64,000 nt of DNA, taken from Belnapia mucosa. GTDB taxonomy: Bacteria > Pseudomonadota > Alphaproteobacteria > Acetobacterales > Acetobacteraceae. Every line of letters begins with the position of its first letter. Position 1 is the stretch's first letter. A model generated the notes under the pieces. It had not been told where the DNA came from and did not search any database. It saw nothing but the letters and a program-made list of their open reading frames with translations. The stretch is from NCBI RefSeq assembly GCF_016775475.1, contig NZ_JAEUXJ010000001.1, positions 62,001-126,000 of the forward strand, read 5' to 3'. The position numbers and the translations under genes are program-made. Shown here piece by piece: positions 55,624 to 62,004 of the stretch.

Positions 55624-55664
55624 GCGCTTGCTCCCTTGGTATTTGAGGGGCACGCTAGTTACCG
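55624..55664. promoter_or_regulatory. Divergent promoter region of the hydroxylase cluster and marR
   Basis: Only 41 bases separate the divergent starts. They hold the ribosome site for the leftward gene and probably overlapping promoters. TTGGT (from about 55636) and ACCAA (about 55670, inside the start of marR) are inversely repeated at a distance of about 29 bases and may be MarR contacts; this is weak. Confidence 0.35.
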
Positions 55665-56153
55665 ATGAAACCAAAGGCAACCGTGCCAGCCGATTTCGCG
55701 CTGGAGGAATTCCTCCCCTACCGGCTTTCGGTCGCGGCCAACCGCACCTCGCGCCTCTTCGCCCGGCGCTATTCCGAGGAATTCGGCCTTTCCATCCCCG
55801 AATGGCGCGTGCTGGCGGTGGTCGGGCGCTTCGGCGGCCTCTCGGCCAGCGCGGTGGTGGAGCGCACGGCGATGGACAAGGTGAAGGTCAGCCGCGCCGT
55901 CCGCGCCCTGCTCGCCCGCGGGCTGCTGGCGCGCGAGGGCGATGCCGAGGATCGCCGCGTGCAGCGTCTGGCGATGACCGCCGAGGGGCGCGCCGTGCAT
56001 GCCCGCATCCTGCCGCTCGCGCGCGGGCTGGAGGCGGAACTGCTGGCCGGCACCAGTGTCGCCGACCGCGCCGCGCTGCACCGGCTGCTGGATGCGCTCG
56101 ACCGGCGCCTGACCGAGATGGGCGCGGGACCCGGCGCCGAGGGACCCGATTGA
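55665..56153 (+). CDS. MarR family transcriptional regulator
   Basis: This 162-residue winged-helix protein has the MarR pattern LSVAANRTSRLFARRYSEEFGLSIPEWRVLAVVGRFGGLSASAVVERTAMDKVKVSRAVRALLARGLLARE, then the wing DAEDRRVQRLAMTAEG. It is divergent from the MBL/FAD hydroxylase operon and is therefore its likely repressor, relieved by an aromatic acid, as is typical of the family. The ATG has no strong ribosome site. Confidence 0.9.
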   Translation: MKPKATVPADFALEEFLPYRLSVAANRTSRLFARRYSEEFGLSIPEWRVLAVVGRFGGLSASAVVERTAMDKVKVSRAVRALLARGLLAREGDAEDRRVQRLAMTAEGRAVHARILPLARGLEAELLAGTSVADRAALHRLLDALDRRLTEMGAGPGAEGPD

Positions 56154-56232
56154 CGCCGCCGTGTAGCCGCCCGGTCTGGCAGTCGCCCTCGCGGAGGGGT
56201 TATTCTGGGGCCAATTCGTGCAGGAGGTTCAT

Positions 56233-56865
56233 ATGTCGCGTCGGGTGCTGCTGGCCGCTCTCGCTCTGCTGGCCTGGGCCGGACCGGGCCGGGCGCAGTC
56301 CAACGATCCCTCCTTCCGGGTGGTCAACAACACGCCGAATGTGGTGAATGAGGTCTATGCCTCGCCCTCCTCCGAGCGGAGCTGGGGCCATGACCGGCTG
56401 GGCAATGAGGTGATCGCCCCCGGCGCCTCGCAGATCATCCGCCTGCCAGCCGATGGCAACTGCAGTTTCGACATCCGCATCGTCTATCAGGGCGGCACGG
56501 CGGAGGAGCGGCGGAACCTCAACACCTGCAACATGACGGATCTCGTGCTCGGCCAGCCGGGCGGGCCGGCGCCGCGCACCGCGCCGCGGACCCAGCCGAA
56601 CAGCACGCAGCAGGGCAACCCGTCCTTCAACTTGGTGAACCAGAGCGGCAAGGTGATCGAGGAATTCTACGCCTCGCCCTCCTCGCAGCAGAATTGGGGC
56701 CCGGACCGGCTGGGCGACGATGTGGTGCAGGCCGGCGCGACCTTCCCGGTGCGGCTGCCGCAGGGCGAATGCACCTATGACATCCGCATCGTCTTCGCCG
56801 GCGGCCAGTCGCAGGAGAGGCGGAACGTGAATGCCTGCTCGGTGACGAACTACACGGTACGCTAG
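56233..56865 (+). CDS. Exported protein made of two tandem copies of one domain
   Basis: I do not recognise a family for this 210-residue secreted protein. A signal peptide ([22 protein letters not shown]) is followed by copy 1 (about 25-106) and copy 2 (about 128-210), aligned end to end: both contain (E)(V/F)YASPSS then W-G-x-DRLG, then C-x-(F/Y)DIRIV then ERRN-x-N-x-C, with Cys77-Cys99 and Cys180-Cys202 at identical spacing, so one disulfide per domain is likely. The linker is Pro/Thr/Gln rich. The ATG at 56233 follows CAGGAGG with 5 bases between; a GTG at 56218 is less likely. It stands alone. Confidence 0.85.
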   Translation: MSRRVLLAALALLAWAGPGRAQSNDPSFRVVNNTPNVVNEVYASPSSERSWGHDRLGNEVIAPGASQIIRLPADGNCSFDIRIVYQGGTAEERRNLNTCNMTDLVLGQPGGPAPRTAPRTQPNSTQQGNPSFNLVNQSGKVIEEFYASPSSQQNWGPDRLGDDVVQAGATFPVRLPQGECTYDIRIVFAGGQSQERRNVNACSVTNYTVR

Positions 56866-56887
56866 ATCGCCGAGGGGGCGGCGCCGC

Positions 56888-57964
56888 TCAGGCGTTCGCC
56901 CCCGCCAGCGCCGCGATCACCGCCTCCGTCACCTGGGCCGTGGTCGCAGTGCCGCCGAGATCGGGCGTCAGCACCGTCCCGCGCCCGGTCACGGCCTCCA
57001 CCGCCGCCATCAGCCGGCCCGCCGCGCGCGGCTCGCCGCAATGCTCCAGCAGCATCGCCGCGGTCCAGAAGGCGCCGAGCGGGTTGGCGATGCCAAGACC
57101 AGTGATGTCGAAGGCCGAGCCATGGATCGGCTCGAACATCGAGGGCCGGCGGCGCGAAGGATCGACATTCCCCGTCGCGCCGATGCCGAGCGACCCCGCC
57201 AGCGCCGAGGCGAGGTCCGAGAGGATATCGGCATGCAGGTTGGTGGCGACGACCGTGTCGATCGTGCCCGGCTTCATCACCATCCGCGCCGTCATCGCAT
57301 CGACCAGCATCTTGTCGACGGTCAGCTCGGGGTATTGCGCCGTCACCTCGGCGCAGACCTCGTCCCACATGACGAGGCCATGCCGCTGGGCATTGGACTT
57401 GGTCACCACCGTCAGCAGCTTGCGCGGCCGGCTCATGGCGATCTCGCAGGCATGGCGGCAGATGCGCTCGACGCCGGCGCGGGTGAAGACGGCGACATCC
57501 ATCCCGACCTCGATCGGCAGGCCGCGATGGGCCCGGCCGCCGACGCCGGCATATTCGCCCTCGGAATTCTCGCGGACGATCACCCAGTCGATCTGCCGCC
57601 CCAGTTCCTCGCGCAGCGGCCCGGTGATGCCGGGGAGGAGGCGGGTCGGGCGGACATTCGCGTACTGGTCGAAGCCCTGGCAGATCGCCAGGCGCAGCTC
57701 CCAGAGGGTGATGTGGTCCGGGATGTCGGGCGCGCCGACCGCGCCGAAGAAGATGGCATCGAAGCCTTCGAGCTGCCGCAGCCCGTCCTCCGGCATCATC
57801 CGGCCGCTGGCGCGATACATCGCGCTGCCCCAGTCGAAGCGGCGGAACTGGCAGGCGAAGCCGCCATCCGCGGCGGCCGTCGCCTCCAGCACGCGGCACC
57901 CGGCCTCGATCACTTCGGGGCCGATGCCGTCCCCGCCGATGGCGGCAATGCTCAGGCGGCGCAT
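56888..57964 (-). CDS. Tartrate/D-malate-type dehydrogenase (isopropylmalate dehydrogenase family)
   Basis: This 358-residue NAD-dependent beta-decarboxylating dehydrogenase starts IAAIGGDGIGPEV and shows GAVGAPDIPDHITLWELRLAICQGFDQYANVRP, NSEGEYAG, VTKSNAQRHG, and DILSDLASALAGSLGI; these are typical of tartrate dehydrogenase/D-malate dehydrogenase (TtuC/DmlA) rather than LeuB or Icd. The magnesium ligands are the Asp residues of DAMTARMV and DILSDL. A ribosome site GGGAAGGAA precedes the ATG. It is alone; D-malate, tartrate or 3-isopropylmalate-like acids are expected substrates. Confidence 0.9.
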   Translation of the reverse strand: MRRLSIAAIGGDGIGPEVIEAGCRVLEATAAADGGFACQFRRFDWGSAMYRASGRMMPEDGLRQLEGFDAIFFGAVGAPDIPDHITLWELRLAICQGFDQYANVRPTRLLPGITGPLREELGRQIDWVIVRENSEGEYAGVGGRAHRGLPIEVGMDVAVFTRAGVERICRHACEIAMSRPRKLLTVVTKSNAQRHGLVMWDEVCAEVTAQYPELTVDKMLVDAMTARMVMKPGTIDTVVATNLHADILSDLASALAGSLGIGATGNVDPSRRRPSMFEPIHGSAFDITGLGIANPLGAFWTAAMLLEHCGEPRAAGRLMAAVEAVTGRGTVLTPDLGGTATTAQVTEAVIAALAGANA

Positions 57965-58019
57965 GGTGTATTCCTTCCCGGTGTCGTTCGGGCCGGATTA
58001 CGCCGCGCCGCCCGCCCCA

Positions 58020-58802
58020 TCAAGCCAGGATGAAATCCGATGCGTCCAGATGCGGATGGCCGAGCAGGGTGATGGTGGCGCTGGGCCCGGCCGGCGGGTT
58101 CGGCCCGCTGAAGAGGGGGACGTAGATCTCGACCAGCGTATGGTCGCCCTCCGTCACGGCCCGCACCTGCATATGCGTCGCATCGGTGAAGGCTTGCTCG
58201 CCGAGGAAATCCGCCTGCAGCGCGGGACCGAAATGGCTCAGGAAGGGCGTCAGGTCGAGCTTGTCCTGCCCATGGCGGAAATCCGTCACCACATCGCCCG
58301 GCGTGTCGAAGACGGGGAATTTCGCCCGGCTGTCATATTCGCCGAAGCGGAAGATGTCCTGCCCCGCGCCGCCGGTCAGCGTATCCGCGCCGACGCCGCC
58401 TTCCAGCACATCGTCGCCGCCATCGCCCCGAAGCACGTCGTTGCCGCCGCCGCCATGGATGCTGTCGTTGCCAGTGCCGCCGGAGATCGTGTCGCCGAGA
58501 TCGCTGTCGCGCGCCCGGGCGCTGCCCCAGGCATCATCGCCCTCGAGCACGCCATAGCCGAAGAGCTGGTCGTTGCCGCGCCCGCCCTGCACCTGATCCG
58601 CGCCATAGCCGGCATAGACCGTGTCGTTGCCGGCGCCGGCCGTGATGGTGTTCGCGGCGATGACGGTGACGGAGGAGGGACCGGGGAAGATCGGCGCATG
58701 CGGGCCGGCCAGCCCGTCGCCATAGATCAGGTCGTCGAGCGAGCCGGTATGGATCGTGTCGGCGCCGGTGCTACCGAAGATCGGGCCATGCTGCTTGGGC
58801 AT
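58020..58802 (-). CDS. RTX-type calcium-binding repeat protein
   Basis: This 260-residue protein has about eight GGxGxDxUx-type nonapeptides ([69 protein letters not shown] in the middle), and a C-terminal half of the type secreted by T1SS ([19 protein letters not shown]...). The ATG at 58802 follows AGGGAG. It has no signal peptide, as expected for type I secretion; the ABC/MFP exporter is not in the window. It is preceded by a 24-base inverted repeat. The role is unknown: adhesin, enzyme or surface-layer-type. Confidence 0.85.
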   Translation of the reverse strand: MPKQHGPIFGSTGADTIHTGSLDDLIYGDGLAGPHAPIFPGPSSVTVIAANTITAGAGNDTVYAGYGADQVQGGRGNDQLFGYGVLEGDDAWGSARARDSDLGDTISGGTGNDSIHGGGGNDVLRGDGGDDVLEGGVGADTLTGGAGQDIFRFGEYDSRAKFPVFDTPGDVVTDFRHGQDKLDLTPFLSHFGPALQADFLGEQAFTDATHMQVRAVTEGDHTLVEIYVPLFSGPNPPAGPSATITLLGHPHLDASDFILA

Positions 58803-58817
58803 CGGGTGGCTCCCTAG

Positions 58818-58841
58818 GTGCATTCAGAATACAAAATGCAC
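58818..58841 (-). promoter_or_regulatory. Inverted repeat upstream of the RTX gene
   Basis: GTGCATT (58818-58824) and AATGCAC (58835-58841) form a perfect 7-base inverted repeat around a 10-base AT-rich spacer, 16 bases upstream of the RTX start. It lies in the only AT-rich part of the gap after the DUF1028 gene, so it may be an operator for the RTX gene. Confidence 0.5.
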
Positions 58842-58894
58842 GCTATAGGAGAGAGCCACACCTCACACTGCACAAAGCCGGGAGCGAATTCCCC

Positions 58895-59614
58895 TTATCG
58901 GCGAAACCGCAGCGTCGATCCGCGGCGCGCCCAGGCCGCCTCGATCGCATCGATGTCGATCCAGCCGGAGGGATTGGCCTTGCGCGGCTGGTCGCGCAGC
59001 CCCGGCTCCCGGTCGCGCCTCCAGATGCCGAGCAGCCGGCGCAGCTCCTCCAGCGGCTCCGCATGGTCGTCGACGCGGAGGTTGATATCGGGGAAATCCT
59101 CGGTCGTCGTCAGCAGCAGCGCGGCCGATTGCCGGCCGCGCCGGTCGCCGCCCGCCGCATCGCCGGCATCGAGCGCGGCCAGCAGCCGCTCCGGCATCGG
59201 CAGGTCGTCGCGGGTGACGAAGGCGGCGATGGTGTCGGTCAGCACTGCCTCGCCGGCCAGCATATTGCCCGCGACCGAGAAGCCGTGGCCGGCGCGGTCG
59301 CCGCACCACTCCACGCAATTCTTGCCGGTCCAGGCGGCGCTCCGCCCATGCCGGTCCACCGCATGGATCTGCCGCAGCCCGCGCCCTTCATCGCCCGCCA
59401 GCGCGCTTTCGATCGCGGCGGTCGGCGACAGGCCGCGCTGCATCCCGTCCAGCACCGCCGGGCCGAGATAGCGGTTGGTGATGGATTGCGTCGACACCGC
59501 GCCGACGCCGGAGCGGACGAAGGGGCAGCTCGCCCCGACCGCGAAGGCGCAGGTCGTGACGGCGACGGCGAAGGCGCCGGTCGCCGGGTCATGCGCGACG
59601 ATCGACCAGGTCAT
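58895..59614 (-). CDS. DUF1028 family Ntn-hydrolase-like protein
   Basis: This 239-residue protein of the DUF1028 family starts MTWSIVAHDPATGAFAVAVTTCAFAVGASCPFVRSGVGAVSTQSITNRYLGP, the usual conserved core, followed by GHGFSVAGNMLAGEAVL. The fold resembles N-terminal nucleophile hydrolases; the family is of unknown activity and often sits beside peptide or amidohydrolase genes. The ATG at 59614 follows GGGGAGGAAG. The C-terminal half has a PEP-binding-like segment, seen in some members. It is divergent from the Bug receptor. Confidence 0.88.
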   Translation of the reverse strand: MTWSIVAHDPATGAFAVAVTTCAFAVGASCPFVRSGVGAVSTQSITNRYLGPAVLDGMQRGLSPTAAIESALAGDEGRGLRQIHAVDRHGRSAAWTGKNCVEWCGDRAGHGFSVAGNMLAGEAVLTDTIAAFVTRDDLPMPERLLAALDAGDAAGGDRRGRQSAALLLTTTEDFPDINLRVDDHAEPLEELRRLLGIWRRDREPGLRDQPRKANPSGWIDIDAIEAAWARRGSTLRFRR

Positions 59615-59716
59615 GCAGGCTTCCTCCCCTGGGCAGCGCAGGCAGGATAGGGCAAAGCTGCGGCCAAGGGTGGGCCGGCCGCGGCCCCTGCACGAAAAAT
59701 CCGGGAGGTTGCCATC

Positions 59717-60724
59717 ATGCCGCATCCGTCACGAGGCGCCGGGCGCCGCGCCATCCTGCTCGGCCTCGCCGCGCCAGCGCTGCTGTCCCGCGGCGCCCAT
59801 GCGCAGGCCTCCGCATGGCCTGACCGCCCCGTGCGCCTCGTCGTCCCCTTCGGCGCCGGCGGCGCGATCGACACGCTCTCCCGCACCGTCGCCAATGCCT
59901 TCCCGCCGCTCGCCAACGGCCAGACGCTGGTGGTCGAGAACCGGGGCGGGGCGGGCGGCACCATCGCCGGTGCCGTCGTCGCCCAGGCGCGGCCCGATGG
60001 CGCCACGCTGATGATGGCCGATCTCGGCGCCAATGCCATCGCACGGGACCTGCAGCCGAGCCTCAGCTACGACCCGATGCGGGCCTTCACCCCGATCTGC
60101 CACCTCGTCAACCTGCCCCTGGTGCTGGTGGTCCCCGCCGCCTCGCCGGCACGGGACCTGGCCGGCCTGCTCGACCTCGCCCGCCAGCGGCGGGACCTGG
60201 TCTATGCCCATCCCGGCATCGGCTATGTCGGCCATCTGGCGCAGGAGCTGCTGCTGCGCCGCACCGGTGTGACGATGACGCCCGTGCCCTATCGCAGCGG
60301 CGCCGAGGTGGTGCGCAGCATCATCGCCGACGAGACGGGCAGCGCCATCATCACCGTCTCCACCACGCTGCCCTTCATCCGCGAGGGCAAGGTCCGGGCG
60401 CTGGCCGTCGCTGCCCGCGAGCGCGTCCCCCTGCTGCCCGATGTGCCGACCATCGCCGAGGCCGGCGGCCCGGCGCTCGCCGGCTTCGAGGCCACGGTCT
60501 GGCACGGCATCATAGGACCGGCCGGCCTGCCGGAGCCCCTGGTCGAGGCCGCCAACCGGGTCTTCAATGCCGCCCTCCGGCAGCCGGAGGTGGCGCGCGT
60601 GATCGAGCAGACCCAGGCCGGCCAGATCGTCGGCGGCACCCCCGCGCAATTCGCCAGCTTCATCCAGGCCGAGCATGCCCGCTGGGCACCCCTCATCCAG
60701 TCCGCCGGCATCCGAACGGAGTAG
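59717..60724 (+). CDS. Tripartite tricarboxylate transporter receptor (Bug/TctC family)
   Basis: This 335-residue Bug protein has a Tat-like/Sec signal (RRAILLGLAAPALLSRGAHAQ) and VRLVVPFGAGGAIDTLSR, VVENRGGAGGTIAGA and LLPDVPTIAEAGGP. The ribosome site GGGAGG precedes the ATG. It is followed 5 bases later by a Nudix hydrolase gene. It lies opposite the DUF1028 gene, with a 102-base shared promoter region. No permease is nearby; the fused TRAP permease at the right edge belongs to another family. Confidence 0.92.
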   Translation: MPHPSRGAGRRAILLGLAAPALLSRGAHAQASAWPDRPVRLVVPFGAGGAIDTLSRTVANAFPPLANGQTLVVENRGGAGGTIAGAVVAQARPDGATLMMADLGANAIARDLQPSLSYDPMRAFTPICHLVNLPLVLVVPAASPARDLAGLLDLARQRRDLVYAHPGIGYVGHLAQELLLRRTGVTMTPVPYRSGAEVVRSIIADETGSAIITVSTTLPFIREGKVRALAVAARERVPLLPDVPTIAEAGGPALAGFEATVWHGIIGPAGLPEPLVEAANRVFNAALRQPEVARVIEQTQAGQIVGGTPAQFASFIQAEHARWAPLIQSAGIRTE

Positions 60725-60729
60725 CGCCC

Positions 60730-61545
60730 TTGTCCGAGGCCAAGCCCACCACGCCGGTCACCGCCCGGCCCGCTGCGACTGTCCTCCTGCTGCGCGACGG
60801 CCCGGCGGGGCCGGAGATCTTCATGGTGGTCCGCCACCGCGAGATCGAATTCGCCGCCGGCGCGCTGGTCTTCCCGGGCGGCAGCGTCGATGCGGCCGAT
60901 GCCGAGATCGCCGCCGCCCTCGGCAGCGGCGACCCGCTGGCCGCCTTCCGCGTCGCCGCCATCCGCGAGGCCTTCGAGGAGAGCGGGCTGCTGCTGGCCC
61001 GGACGGACTCCGGCATCGCCCTCGACCCGACCCAGGGCGCCGCCATCGCGGCCGCGCATCGGGACGCGCTGAATGCCGGCAGCCGCGGCTTCGCCGCCCT
61101 GCTCCAGGCCGAGGGGCTGCGGCCGGATATCGATGCGCTGGTCCCCTTCGCCCATTGGGTGACGCCGGCCGATCTCTCCAAGCGGTTCGACACGCATTTC
61201 TTCCTCGCCCCGGCCCCGGGCGGCCATGCCGCGACGCATGACGGGCGGGAGGCGGTGGACAGCATCTGGATCACCCCTGGCCAGGCCCTGGCCGAGGCCG
61301 AGGCCGGCCAGCGCACCCTGCTGTTTCCGACCCGGCTGAACCTGCTGCGCCTGGCCGAGGCGCAGAGCCTGGGCGATGCCATGTCGCTCGCCGCCGGCCG
61401 GCCGGTGGTGACGGTGCAGCCGGTGCTGGAGGTGGATGCGGAAGGGCGGAAGATGCTCCGCATCCCGGTCGAGGCCGGCTATGGCGGGCCGCTTTTTCCG
61501 GCCGGCGTCCGAGCGATGGTGCCGAAGGTGCGGCCTGCCGGATAA
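60730..61545 (+). CDS. Nudix hydrolase with split Nudix box (NUDT19-like)
   Basis: This 271-residue protein starts with TTG (MSEAKP) and contains a Nudix domain: FPGGSVDAADAEIAA then, after an insertion of about 14 residues, REAFEESGLL, so the Nudix box is stretched compared with the canonical GX5EX7REUXEEXGU. Such an insertion is typical of the NUDT19/CoA-type subfamily. It hydrolyses a nucleoside diphosphate-linked compound, possibly a CoA or an acyl-CoA; the actual substrate is unknown. It is 5 bases after the Bug receptor. Confidence 0.85.
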   Translation: MSEAKPTTPVTARPAATVLLLRDGPAGPEIFMVVRHREIEFAAGALVFPGGSVDAADAEIAAALGSGDPLAAFRVAAIREAFEESGLLLARTDSGIALDPTQGAAIAAAHRDALNAGSRGFAALLQAEGLRPDIDALVPFAHWVTPADLSKRFDTHFFLAPAPGGHAATHDGREAVDSIWITPGQALAEAEAGQRTLLFPTRLNLLRLAEAQSLGDAMSLAAGRPVVTVQPVLEVDAEGRKMLRIPVEAGYGGPLFPAGVRAMVPKVRPAG

Positions 61546-61605
61546 GCGGGCGGAACCTTCCCAGCCCGTCCCGGTTACGTCCCTGTCATCATTGATAGGG
61601 GAACG

Positions 61606-61836
61606 ATGCTCATGCGTGGTGGTCTGATCGGGCTTCTGGCTCTCTCCCTCGCACTCGGCGCCTGCGCCCGGGGCGGCCCGGGCACACCGGGCGAACCGAT
61701 GGCGCCGTCCGCCAGGTCGCCGACCGGTTCGGTGAACAGCATGTCGACCGGTGGCGGCGTGCCGACGCCGGTGCAGCCGGGCGGCGCCGGCGGCGTGGGC
61801 AGCGGCAACCAGCCGGGCCGTGCCGGCACGCGTTAA
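61606..61836 (+). CDS. Small Gly/Pro-rich lipoprotein
   Basis: This 76-residue protein has a lipoprotein signal (GLIGLLALSLALGAC, lipobox LGAC with Cys at about residue 20), then a low-complexity stretch rich in Gly, Pro, Ser and Thr. It is probably anchored in the outer or inner membrane; no known domain is visible. ATGs at 61606 and 61612 both fit the ribosome site AGGGGA. It may share the transcript of the Nudix gene, 60 bases upstream. Confidence 0.7.
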   Translation: MLMRGGLIGLLALSLALGACARGGPGTPGEPMAPSARSPTGSVNSMSTGGGVPTPVQPGGAGGVGSGNQPGRAGTR

Positions 61837-61867
61837 GGAGATTATCTTGCACCGGTGGGGCAACGAG

Positions 61868-61889
61868 TTATAGGATCAGCGTCCTATAA
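61868..61889. promoter_or_regulatory. Perfect inverted repeat between convergent genes
   Basis: TTATAGGA (61868-61875) and TCCTATAA (61882-61889) are a perfect 8-base inverted repeat with a 6-base spacer. It lies 31 bases after the lipoprotein stop and 116 bases before the end of the TRAP gene. It has an AT-rich end like an operator, but neither neighbouring gene starts here. It may be a terminator stem or a protein site. Confidence 0.45.
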
Positions 61890-61967
61890 ACCGGAGGCCC
61901 CGCCGATCGCCGATCCCGCCCGCCTTGCCACCTCAGGCCGCGCGGAAACCCCCGCAGCCCATTTTGT

Positions 61968-61993
61968 CCGAAAGCTGCAAGTCCTGCTTTCGG
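61968..61993 (-). terminator. Hairpin after the fused TRAP permease gene
   Basis: CCGAAAGC (61968-61975) and GCTTTCGG (61986-61993) form a perfect 8-base stem with a 10-base loop, starting 11 bases after the TRAP gene stop. No U-tract follows on the minus strand. The arms are long enough for a terminator. Confidence 0.55.
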
Positions 61994-62004
61994 GGCCCGC
62001 GAGG

